Translations under genes and position numbers: made by a program
NCBI GenBank assembly: GCA_934402395.1
Contig: CAKRTQ010000002.1
Span: 62,001 to 126,000 of the forward strand
Source of the DNA: an uncultured Eubacteriales bacterium
GTDB taxonomy: Bacteria; Bacillota; Clostridia; Oscillospirales; CAG-272
Reading direction: 5' to 3'
Length of the DNA stretch: 64,000 bases
Notes under the pieces: model-generated
Databases searched by the model: none
Seen by the model: the letters and a program-made list of their open reading frames with translations, nothing else
What the model was told of the DNA's origin: nothing
In this document: positions 32,762 through 40,502 of the stretch, one piece after another
Numbering within the stretch: position 1 is the stretch's first letter
Layout of the letters: each line of letters begins with the position of its first letter

Positions 32762-32804
32762 TTTTCGAATCACGCTTAGTTTCCTCAAAATAATTTTCGA
32801 AAAA
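32762..32804. promoter_or_regulatory. Candidate operators 2 and 3 between the divergent promoters
   Basis: TTTTCGAATC is centred at 32766-32767 and the symmetrical TTTTCGAAAA at 32798-32799, about 32 bp apart (three helical turns). The second is 138 bp from operator 1 (about 13 turns), so looping is possible. The 289-bp gap 32599-32887 holds no gene. Confidence 0.6.
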
Positions 32805-32817
32805 CATCTCAAAGCTA

Positions 32818-32846
32818 TTGACATTCGCGCATGATTGTGATAAAGT
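32818..32846 (+). promoter_or_regulatory. SigA-type promoter of the ceramidase-like gene
   Basis: TTGACA (32818-32823), 17-bp spacer ending in TGTGA, TAAAGT (32841-32846), about 41 bp before the ATG and just downstream of operator 3. Confidence 0.85.
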
Positions 32847-32887
32847 AATAAAAAGCAATTCCATACCGAAAGGTCAAACATTTCAGA

Positions 32888-34303
32888 ATGAGATCAGATA
32901 ATAAAAAACGGCTCCTGGCCGGAGCCACAAAGGCGGATATCACCCCGCGTCTGCCCGTAAGACTGGTCGGGCAGTACTATACGCGGCTCGCTGTGTCGGT
33001 TTACAGCCGGCTTGAAGCAAATATACTTACGCTTGAGGATGAAGATGGCAATGCGGCTGTTTTTGTTTCCTGCGACCTGTTGGCAGTAAGTCGACGGTTT
33101 GCCGCCGAGGTTCGTCGGAAGCTCGCAAAAATCGCGGACACTCCTGCGCCCGAATGCGTTATGCTCTCCGCCATACATACACACACCGCACCATATCTTT
33201 CAGACGATGCTATGTCCGAATTTTGGGGAAATGATTTTTATATTTCGCCCGATCCTGATCGTGAGACGCTTCCCGCAGACTACACCGATGAAATTTCGGG
33301 AAAGATCGCACTAGCCATTGCCGAGGCATGGCAGACGCGCCGCCCCGTATCGCTTGCTACCGGATTCGACCACATTTCGATAGCATACAACCGCCGCACG
33401 AGATATTCCGACGGTCACACCGAAATGTACGGCTCGACCGCGCGTCCTGATTTTATGGAGGTGGAAGGCACTGTGGACAACGGTATACACTTCATTATTT
33501 TAAAAGACGATGAAAAAAAGACCGTTGCCGTTGTGATTGAAGCCGCTTGCCCCTCTCAGATCATGGAACACCACGATTTCATCTGCTCAGACTACTGGGA
33601 CGTTGTAAGGCATAAGGTTGCAGACAGAATGGGCGAGTTCCCTCTCGTTTCACTTTGCGGAGCGGCAGGCGACCTCTCGCCCCGAGATCTGGTACGCACC
33701 GCTATGGACGAACCGCTCATGCACGCCACCGAAATGTACAATGCACCGGGCATGGAGCGCGTTGCGTCGCGCATATGCGAGGCATTCTTCCGTTTTGCAG
33801 ATTCAGCTGTATACACTTCAGACGTCAGTCTCCGCCATGATGTGCATTTCAGCCGCCTTCCCCTTCGACGCGTAACCGAAGAGGAAGCGCATCGCGCATC
33901 CGGTGAATACGATAAACTGCGCGCAAAATACCCGATGATAGGGGAATTTACCGAGGAGGAATGCACCGAGCTTTCACGCCTTGCGGCAACACGCAACAGA
34001 CTTTCGTATCAGAACGCCACCCTCACCCATCCGGTCGAGATTCACGCACTGAAGCTTGGCGGAGTATCGATAGTCACCAATCCATTCGAGCTTTTTGTCG
34101 CCTACGCAGACCGCATACGCGCAGGCAGCGGCAACCCCAACACGATGGTCGTACAGCTTACGAACGGATATGAAGGCTACCTTCCCACTGCCAAGGCGAT
34201 CTCCTGCGGCGGTTACAGCGCAGGCGTGAACAACGGCTATCTCGGTGCCGAGGGCGGTGACGCGCTCGTCCGCGAATCACTTGAAATGCTTAAAAACATA
34301 TAA
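32888..34303 (+). CDS. Neutral/alkaline ceramidase-like hydrolase
   Basis: A 471-residue cytoplasmic protein starting LLAGATKADITP, the hallmark of the neutral/alkaline non-lysosomal ceramidase N-terminal family. The zinc-site motif SAIHTHTAP (about 96-104) and LCGAAGDLSPRD (about 255) are present. Many bacterial members lack ceramidase function and sit in carbohydrate loci. It is transcribed divergently from the sugar operon under the shared operator region, so it likely acts on the same substrate. Confidence 0.85.
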   Translation: MRSDNKKRLLAGATKADITPRLPVRLVGQYYTRLAVSVYSRLEANILTLEDEDGNAAVFVSCDLLAVSRRFAAEVRRKLAKIADTPAPECVMLSAIHTHTAPYLSDDAMSEFWGNDFYISPDPDRETLPADYTDEISGKIALAIAEAWQTRRPVSLATGFDHISIAYNRRTRYSDGHTEMYGSTARPDFMEVEGTVDNGIHFIILKDDEKKTVAVVIEAACPSQIMEHHDFICSDYWDVVRHKVADRMGEFPLVSLCGAAGDLSPRDLVRTAMDEPLMHATEMYNAPGMERVASRICEAFFRFADSAVYTSDVSLRHDVHFSRLPLRRVTEEEAHRASGEYDKLRAKYPMIGEFTEEECTELSRLAATRNRLSYQNATLTHPVEIHALKLGGVSIVTNPFELFVAYADRIRAGSGNPNTMVVQLTNGYEGYLPTAKAISCGGYSAGVNNGYLGAEGGDALVRESLEMLKNI

Positions 34304-34305
34304 AA

Positions 34306-34348
34306 GCCGCAGCGGCTGAGCCCCAAGACTCAGCCGCCGCATTTTTTT
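34306..34348 (+). terminator. Terminator of the ceramidase-like gene
   Basis: GCGGCTGAG (34312-34320) pairs with CTCAGCCGC (34329-34337), then CGCA and T7. It lies between convergent genes. Confidence 0.8.
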
Positions 34349-34352
34349 GATC

Positions 34353-36563
34353 TTATTTCTGTTCCGCGGTGAAATGCCACACGCGGCTCTCGCCGTCACG
34401 CCAGAAGCTGGTAAGATTCAGCCCCGCATTCATAAGAAGTGCTCCCGAATAGCTCCTACCGCTTTCGGCGTCGGTATATGTGAGTGTGGGATCAAGTCCG
34501 CGAAGACGTATATACCGTGACATAGACGGCTGAGTGCGTATCACGACATAGGTGAGCAGCACTTCCCTTTTGTCCGCCGACACAGATTCCCACGCCGCAG
34601 CCGAGGTCATATCGCCCTTTGACTCGGTAGGATTGATAAGGCGGTAATAATCGCCGTTCTGTATAACATCGTAGTACCTGTGATAATCGGCTACCTGACG
34701 GCGCACGAGCCCGCGCTCCTCATCGTTCAGCTTGGTAAGGTCGAGCTCATAGCCAAAGGCGCCCGCCATTGCCACATCTCCGCGCGTTTTGAATGGAGAT
34801 GTGCGCTTTGTCTGGTGGTTTGGGCAAGCCGAAACGTGCGCGCTCATTGCAGACGGCGGATAAACTATCGATGTACCGTACTGGATTTCAAGCCTTTCGA
34901 TGGCATCTGTGTCATCGCTCGTCCATATCTGTGGGCTGTAGTAGAGCATTCCGGCGTCAAAGCGTCCGCCGCCGCCCGAGCAGCCCTCAAGCAGCAGATG
35001 CGGGAATGCGGTGAGCAGCCGTTCAAGCAGTTCGTAAACACCGAGCATATATCTGTGCGCGACCTCGCTTTGGCGATCGGGCGGCAAAAGCTCGCTACCG
35101 ACCTCGGTCAGATTGCGGTTGAAATCCCATTTGACATATTCGATATTCGCCGACGAAAGTATCTTATACATCTGATCGAATATGTTGTCTCTTACATCGT
35201 TGCGCGACATATCGAGAACATACTGATTCCGCCCTATCGAGCGCTCGCGCCCCTCGGTGTGCAGACACCAGTCTGGGTGCGCACGGTAAAGATCGCTGTC
35301 GGGCGAGATCATCTCAGGCTCAAACCATATGCCGAATTTAACTCCCAGTGCATTCACACGGCGCACGAGTTCGGAAAGACCGCCCTTCAGCTTATCCTCG
35401 TTGACATACCAGTCGCCGAGCGATGATTTGTCATTATTGCGTTTTCCGAACCATCCGTCATCCATGACCAGCATTTCTATTCCGAGATCGGCGGCATCCT
35501 TGGCTATGGCAACGAGCTTTTCGGAATCGAAATTGAAATACGTCGCCTCCCAGTTGTTTACGATGATGGGGCGCTTTTTTGTTTTCCATTCGCCGCGGCA
35601 GAGGTTGAAGCGATAAAGCTTATGGTACGTACGGCTCATTCCGCCGACGCCGTGATCGGAGTATACCATAACGACCTCCGGTGCCTGAAAGCTCTCGCCA
35701 GGCTCAAGCTTCCACGCAAAATCAACCGGATCGATGCCCATGAGCACGCGCGTCGAACGCATGCAATCGACCTCGACCTCAGCCGCAAAATTACCGGAAT
35801 ACACAAACGAGAATCCAAAGACCTCGCCGCTCTCCTCGGTATAGCCGTCCCGCGCCAGAGCGATAAAGGGATTGTTGTTGTGACTCGACGAGCCGCGGCG
35901 GGAATGTATCCCCTGGAGCCCGAATTCAAGGTGGCGGGTAACGAGCGTGCGTTCCTTTGCCCACCTGCCTTGGAGATGGAGCATATCAAAATCCATTTCG
36001 GTAAAATCGACCGCCGCCGAGTGCACGCGCTCGATGTTGAATGGCTTGTCGGAGGCATTTCTGATCCTCACGCTGCGCGTTATCGCGTCAAGCTTTGAAA
36101 ACGTCGTGTAGATAAGCGTGACCTCGGCCCCCGTGAGCTCATCAACGCACTCTATCTCAAGCGTTTCCGCCTCGCTGTCGTCATTCGTATATGTGGCAGG
36201 CAGACCCGCAAGCTTCGGCTTGCCGGGATATATCCTGTGCGACCGGTAACGGATATCGGTAACGCTTGAACCGTTTGCACCGCGCACCGAAAGTGCGACC
36301 GAGCGAAAGTCGCCCGAGCCGTTTACGGGATATTCAAGCTGTGCGGTGTCAAGAGACAGCCCGCCTTCCTCAGCCGAGGCGACACAGGCACTGAATGCAG
36401 CGTTGCGCTGCCTCATGCGCAGGTAGTCAAGGTCGGTATCCGGTATGCGAGCACCGTAATAAAGATGAAGCAGATACCCTGTGGGGCTTATCTTCATCGC
36501 ATAGCTTGACGACGGTGTGTCAAGCTTTAACACTTTCCTCTCACTGTCAAAAACAACAGGCAT
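34353..36563 (-). CDS. Alpha-galactosidase, GH36
   Basis: The 736-residue enzyme has an N-terminal beta-supersandwich (about 1-310), a TIM barrel and a C-terminal beta domain, the GH36 size and layout. Catalytic motifs: KWDFNRNLTE (nucleophile Asp, about 472), LEGCSGGGGRFD (about 516) and WTSDDTDAIERL (acid/base Asp, about 540). MDDGWFGKRN and GIWFEPEMI are also typical. No signal peptide, so it acts on imported alpha-galactosides. AGGAGG precedes the ATG. It is the last gene of the minus-strand run HD-GNAT-EamA-MATE-GH36. Confidence 0.95.
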   Translation of the reverse strand: MPVVFDSERKVLKLDTPSSSYAMKISPTGYLLHLYYGARIPDTDLDYLRMRQRNAAFSACVASAEEGGLSLDTAQLEYPVNGSGDFRSVALSVRGANGSSVTDIRYRSHRIYPGKPKLAGLPATYTNDDSEAETLEIECVDELTGAEVTLIYTTFSKLDAITRSVRIRNASDKPFNIERVHSAAVDFTEMDFDMLHLQGRWAKERTLVTRHLEFGLQGIHSRRGSSSHNNNPFIALARDGYTEESGEVFGFSFVYSGNFAAEVEVDCMRSTRVLMGIDPVDFAWKLEPGESFQAPEVVMVYSDHGVGGMSRTYHKLYRFNLCRGEWKTKKRPIIVNNWEATYFNFDSEKLVAIAKDAADLGIEMLVMDDGWFGKRNNDKSSLGDWYVNEDKLKGGLSELVRRVNALGVKFGIWFEPEMISPDSDLYRAHPDWCLHTEGRERSIGRNQYVLDMSRNDVRDNIFDQMYKILSSANIEYVKWDFNRNLTEVGSELLPPDRQSEVAHRYMLGVYELLERLLTAFPHLLLEGCSGGGGRFDAGMLYYSPQIWTSDDTDAIERLEIQYGTSIVYPPSAMSAHVSACPNHQTKRTSPFKTRGDVAMAGAFGYELDLTKLNDEERGLVRRQVADYHRYYDVIQNGDYYRLINPTESKGDMTSAAAWESVSADKREVLLTYVVIRTQPSMSRYIRLRGLDPTLTYTDAESGRSYSGALLMNAGLNLTSFWRDGESRVWHFTAEQK

Positions 36564-36580
36564 TTTTTATCCTCCTAAGA

Positions 36581-37942
36581 TCATTCTTTATATGTTCTGA
36601 TATTTTTGCGGTAAAAGCTTATGAGAAACGGCACCGAGATCAGAAATGTGGCAAGATCGGCAGCGGGCTGACTCATTTCAACTCCCGCGCACTTGAAAAA
36701 CAGCGGGAGAACGAAGACCGCCGGAACGAAAAATATTCCTTGGCGGCAGCTTGCAAGTACGGTTGCCGGCAATTTGAAGCCAAGACACTGGTAAAGCTGG
36801 TTGACGTATGTCGACACAGCCATGAATGGCATAACAGCACAGGCAAAAAGCAATGTTTGCGCGCCAATTTTCGCAACCTCGGCATCATCACAAAACCACC
36901 GCATTATCGGAGACGCCGCAGAAGCGGCAACGGCAGCGCAGGCAACGCATATCACCGTTCCTATCAGTGAGGCGAAGCAGAATGCCTGCCATGCACGTCG
37001 GCGTTTTCCTGCGCTGTAATTGTATCCGGCGACCGGCTGAAAGCCCTGTCCGATGCCGAGAATGATATTGCGCACGAACACATATATCTTGTTTGCAATG
37101 GTGATCGCCGACACGGCAGCATCGCCGTATACGACCGCCTGCATATTGATGAGAGCAGACGCAAGGCTGCCAAGTCCCTGTCTGAATATAGTCGGCAGCC
37201 CCGTGGCAAGGATAAGCAGATAATCACGCGCGCGGCGGCTGACAGACGAAAGGCGTATCCGCACTATCGATCTGCCGGACAGAAAGATACCGAGCAAGAT
37301 CACAAAACTAACACACTGACTTATAGCCGTTGCAAGTGCTGCGCCTCCGGTACCCATATCAAAGGTAAAAATAAGCAGCGGGTCGAGAATCATATTTAGC
37401 ACTCCGCCGATGCCGAGCCCCCACATTGCGGCATGGGATTCCCCCTCGGCGCGCAATGTATTGTTGAGCACGAACGAAGCACAGCTGAGCGGCGCGGCGG
37501 CAAGTATGTATACGGCATAATCCACCGCATAGGGCAGCATGGTTTCGGTACATTTCAGAAAACCGAGGATCGGACCGAGCGCGGCAAGACACCCCCAACC
37601 GACAGCACCACCCGCCAAAAGCGCGAAAAAGAACGCGCTTGAAGCATACATTTCGGCAGCACGGTCATCCTTTGCTCCGAGTCTGAGGCTGATGAGACTG
37701 CCCGCACCCATGCCTATCCCGTACCCGACTGCCTGAATTATTGCCATAAGCGTATAGACCATACCGACAGCAGCCGATGCCGATTTATTTATCTGCGAAA
37801 CGAAATATGTATCCGCAGTATTGTAGATAACAGTTACAAGCATACTTACGGTCGTAGGGATCGCAAGCGATGTGACAAGCTTCGGTATCGGTGTGTCCAC
37901 CATACGTTTGTACTGCTCTTCACTGTTGAGGATGTGCGCCAT
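36581..37942 (-). CDS. MATE family efflux transporter
   Basis: The product has about 453 residues and twelve predicted membrane helices. LVTSLAIPTTVSMLVT near the N-terminus and the half-repeat GLGSLASALINMQAV are typical of MATE (DinF/NorM-like) cation-drug antiporters. The ATG at 37942 is preferred because AAGGTG sits 7 bp upstream. The gene overlaps the EamA gene by 23 bp. Substrate unknown. Confidence 0.92.
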   Translation of the reverse strand: MAHILNSEEQYKRMVDTPIPKLVTSLAIPTTVSMLVTVIYNTADTYFVSQINKSASAAVGMVYTLMAIIQAVGYGIGMGAGSLISLRLGAKDDRAAEMYASSAFFFALLAGGAVGWGCLAALGPILGFLKCTETMLPYAVDYAVYILAAAPLSCASFVLNNTLRAEGESHAAMWGLGIGGVLNMILDPLLIFTFDMGTGGAALATAISQCVSFVILLGIFLSGRSIVRIRLSSVSRRARDYLLILATGLPTIFRQGLGSLASALINMQAVVYGDAAVSAITIANKIYVFVRNIILGIGQGFQPVAGYNYSAGKRRRAWQAFCFASLIGTVICVACAAVAASAASPIMRWFCDDAEVAKIGAQTLLFACAVMPFMAVSTYVNQLYQCLGFKLPATVLASCRQGIFFVPAVFVLPLFFKCAGVEMSQPAADLATFLISVPFLISFYRKNIRTYKE

Positions 37943-38843
37943 TGTCATTCACCTTCTTTTTAATACCGAATATCGGACAGTCCCCCGCTGCCAGCCAAGC
38001 CCCGACCGCCATAAGTGCGAGCGCCGCAAAATAAGCGGTGCCCGGCACCTCACGGAATACCGCGAACGAAAAAGCCGCCGCAATGAACGGGGACACGGCA
38101 TAGTACGCGCTCGTCCGCGCCGCGCCGATCATACGCTGTGCGTAAACATACACAAAAATGCTCATTCCGTAAGCCAGAAGCCCGACGCCGAGAGCGGCAA
38201 TCACGCTCCATGCAGCCGTCACACGCTCTCCGAGGCAAAGACCGATCACGATCGAACCGAGCCCCGAAAATATGCCCTTCAAAAGTACGATCTCGAGCGG
38301 ATCCTTACCCGAAAGTTTGCGCGTGCAGTTATTTTCAAGGCCCCAGCACGCCGCCGCAAGCAGCACAAAAAGTGAGCCGATAGAAAATCGGAAACCCGAG
38401 GGATCTTCAAACGAAAGGACCGCACATGAGAGCGTAACAAAAAATATACCTGTCCAGAGGCGCGGACTGATCCTTTCTCCGAACGCAAGAAGTGCTATAA
38501 GCGCAGTGGCAACGATCTCAAAATTGTTGAGGAGCGCCGCATTTGCCGCAGTGGTGGACCGCAATCCTATAAGCAGGCATATCGGCGCCGCAATATCAAG
38601 CACTATCATTCCAACAGTATACGGCAGCTCAGCCCGCGTCAGCTTTGACTCCGTGCGCCTGCCGCCGGCCTTCCGCACGAGCGCGACAGGGATCATGCCG
38701 ATACCGGCGCCTATATAGAGAAAGCCGGCCATGAGCGTTGCGGGAAGATAATCAAGCAGCAGCTTTGAAAAAGGCGCGTTTATTGCGTAAAGCGAAGCCG
38801 CAAGAATTGCAAGCGCTATCCCATTACCCGTCTGCTTTTTCAT
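37920..38843 (-). CDS. EamA/DMT family transporter
   Basis: From the ATG at 38843 the product is 307 residues with ten predicted helices in two EamA halves (about 8-140 and 155-290), as in the drug/metabolite transporter family. ALLNNFEIVATALIA and CWGLENNCTRKLSG are characteristic. It overlaps both the upstream GNAT gene (20 bp) and the downstream MATE gene. Substrate unknown. Confidence 0.9.
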   Translation of the reverse strand: MKKQTGNGIALAILAASLYAINAPFSKLLLDYLPATLMAGFLYIGAGIGMIPVALVRKAGGRRTESKLTRAELPYTVGMIVLDIAAPICLLIGLRSTTAANAALLNNFEIVATALIALLAFGERISPRLWTGIFFVTLSCAVLSFEDPSGFRFSIGSLFVLLAAACWGLENNCTRKLSGKDPLEIVLLKGIFSGLGSIVIGLCLGERVTAAWSVIAALGVGLLAYGMSIFVYVYAQRMIGAARTSAYYAVSPFIAAAFSFAVFREVPGTAYFAALALMAVGAWLAAGDCPIFGIKKKVNDNGAHPQQ

Positions 38844-39363
38844 CACAGTCATCGCTCCCAAGCAGTTTTTCGCAAATGTAAAAATCCGTGCCGTACATAT
38901 GGCACTCACCCAAAAAATCAAACCCGAGAGCGCGGTATGTCTTTATCGCTGCGGGGTTTGACTTTGAAACGATCAGATGCACCGCACGAAAACCGTGCAA
39001 AGCAAGGATGCAGAACAGCTCACGCAGCATTTCGGCAGCGTACCCGTGACCGCGGCGGTCGGAGGCAACGACCACCCGCGCTATCTCGCAGTGCGTGCCG
39101 TCGCACACACGCCACGCGGCAATGTCATCAAGCTCGTTTTCCGATTCGAGCGAAACGGCGCCCGCGATACCGCGGGCATCCGCGTAAACGCAAAGACCGC
39201 CGCTTTGGAGATCGTGCTCCGCGATATACTCGTTCGGGTACTCGTCGTCCCACGCGCAGCCGGGAGTACCAAGCGCCGATCTGTAAAGACCAAGCACCGC
39301 AGGCACATCGCCGGCTGTTGCGCGGCGCAGTATCGGGCGGCAGTCCGCACCGTCATTTTTCAT
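38824..39363 (-). CDS. GNAT family N-acetyltransferase
   Basis: A 179-residue GNAT protein. The acetyl-CoA loop is VVVASDRRGHGYAAEMLREL (about 96-115; R/Q-x-x-G-x-G/A), and the last strand-helix reads NPAAIKTYRALGFDFLGE. Acceptor substrate unknown. It overlaps the HD gene by 11 bp and the EamA gene by 20 bp, so the three are co-translated. Confidence 0.9.
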   Translation of the reverse strand: MKNDGADCRPILRRATAGDVPAVLGLYRSALGTPGCAWDDEYPNEYIAEHDLQSGGLCVYADARGIAGAVSLESENELDDIAAWRVCDGTHCEIARVVVASDRRGHGYAAEMLRELFCILALHGFRAVHLIVSKSNPAAIKTYRALGFDFLGECHMYGTDFYICEKLLGSDDCDEKADG

Positions 39364-39946
39364 AACTGTTCATGAATCGCGCGATATCCGCCTCGCAGGA
39401 GCGCATGGCGAGTATCGTATCGCCAAAAAGCCTGTCAAGCTCCCAGCCGAGACGCTCCGCGCCCGTACGTATCACATCTCGCGAGCATCCGGCAGCAAAT
39501 TTTTTGTCCTTGAATTTCTTTTTTAGACTTGATACTTCCATATCCATTACGCTTTTTGACGGACGCATGAGTGCCGCCGACCAGACAAGCCCTGTAAGCT
39601 CGTCCGCAGCAAAAAGGACCTTTTCCATTTCGTGTTCCGGCTCAACGTCGCAGCATATGCCGTAACCGTGCGAGCAAACGGCATGGATCATGTCCTCGCC
39701 GACACCGCCAGCCGCAAGCAGCCCGGGTGCCTTTTTGCAATGCTCGTTAGGGTAAAGCTCAAAATCAATGTCGTGCAAAAGCCCGACGATGCCCCAATAA
39801 TCGACCTCGCCGCCGTAACCGAGCCTTTCGGCATACCAGCGCATAACGCCCTCGACCGTCAGTGCGTGCTGAATGTGAAACGGCTCTTTGTTGTATTCAC
39901 AGAGAAGTGCAAACGCCTCGTCCCGTGTTATATTGCTTTTTCTCAT
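39353..39946 (-). CDS. HD-domain (HDIG) hydrolase
   Basis: A 197-residue HD protein. FHIQHALTVEGVMRW gives the first His, GLLHDIDFELYP (about 56-67) the HD dyad, and HAVCSHGYG and FAADELTGL later metal ligands. Such stand-alone HDIG proteins are nucleotide or small phosphate hydrolases; substrate unknown. It is the first gene of the five-gene minus-strand operon. Confidence 0.88.
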   Translation of the reverse strand: MRKSNITRDEAFALLCEYNKEPFHIQHALTVEGVMRWYAERLGYGGEVDYWGIVGLLHDIDFELYPNEHCKKAPGLLAAGGVGEDMIHAVCSHGYGICCDVEPEHEMEKVLFAADELTGLVWSAALMRPSKSVMDMEVSSLKKKFKDKKFAAGCSRDVIRTGAERLGWELDRLFGDTILAMRSCEADIARFMNSYEK

Positions 39947-39986
39947 TCCGAAAACCTCGTGATAAATATAAATATATTACTTTAGA

Positions 39987-40015
39987 ATTATACCACAATG
40001 CGAGACAAAAAACAA
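39987..40015 (-). promoter_or_regulatory. SigA-type promoter of the HD-GNAT-EamA-MATE-GH36 operon
   Basis: On the minus strand: TTGTTT (40015-40010), 17-bp spacer, TATAAT (39992-39987), 41 bp upstream of the start codon. Confidence 0.78.
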
Positions 40016-40155
40016 GATAAAAATATCATCAACGCACGTCATGCCGAGCCGTCACGAACATAAATAAAAAGCCGCAGGATGGTGCATTCACGACATTCCG
40101 CAGCGGCGCGGGCAAGATATAAACCAATGGTTGATGAAAGCTTTTCCGTAAGCGG

Positions 40156-40184
40156 TTGACAAACGGTAAAAGGAATGCTATACT
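40156..40184 (+). promoter_or_regulatory. SigA-type promoter of the leader-controlled ABC-class ATPase
   Basis: TTGACA (40156-40161), 17-bp spacer, TATACT (40179-40184). Transcription should start near 40191, giving a ~310-nt leader before the main gene. Confidence 0.88.
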
Positions 40185-40228
40185 GTTATCGTAACCAAAA
40201 AGTTCAGTCAAAGGAGGCGATCGTTAAG

Positions 40229-40279
40229 ATGAAGACCTATATTTATCGGGTGTCGAATGTATCGCCTGCGGTATGCTGA
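40229..40279 (+). CDS. Leader peptide 1 (16 codons)
   Basis: ATG and stop enclose MKTYIYRVSNVSPAVC, with a near-perfect ribosome site AAAGGAGG at 40210-40217 (spacing 11). It is the first ORF of the transcript and ends 34 bp before the antiterminator strand. Its size, strong ribosome site and position fit a regulatory leader peptide. Confidence 0.75.
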   Translation: MKTYIYRVSNVSPAVC

Positions 40280-40299
40280 ACGTAAGGCTTATATTTTAT

Positions 40300-40388
40300 G
40301 CACATCCGATCCCGGGTGCGTTTTTTGTTTGTCCGAACGTTTTTCGCGGCAAGCATGCTTCCTTATGCACCCGTCGGGGTGCTTTTTG
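40300..40388 (+). promoter_or_regulatory. Transcription attenuator with mutually exclusive hairpins
   Basis: The terminator is GCACCC-GTCG-GGGTGC (40367-40382) followed by TTTTTGTTTTT. Upstream, CGGGTGC (40313-40319) is exactly complementary to GCACCCG (40367-40373) and would pre-empt the terminator. CGGGTGC can itself pair with GCAC at 40300 and is followed by T6. These alternatives fit ribosome-dependent attenuation driven by leader peptide 1. Confidence 0.7.
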
Positions 40389-40448
40389 TTTTTCACGGGA
40401 AGTTCCCGGAATATAAAACCTCAGCATATGGAAAGGAGAATTTTTATT

Positions 40449-40502
40449 ATGAACACGAACGCGCTCACAACACTTTCAAAAAAACGAAAAAGGAGAGACT
40501 GA
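40449..40502 (+). CDS. Leader peptide 2 (17 codons, basic C-terminus)
   Basis: Encodes MNTNALTTLSKKRKRRD with AAAGGAG upstream; its TGA shares one base with the ATPase ATG (TGATG). The A/G-rich codons for KKRKRR carry the ribosome site (AAAGGAG, 40489-40495) of the main gene. So the peptide probably couples translation into the ATPase gene. Confidence 0.7.
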   Translation: MNTNALTTLSKKRKRRD

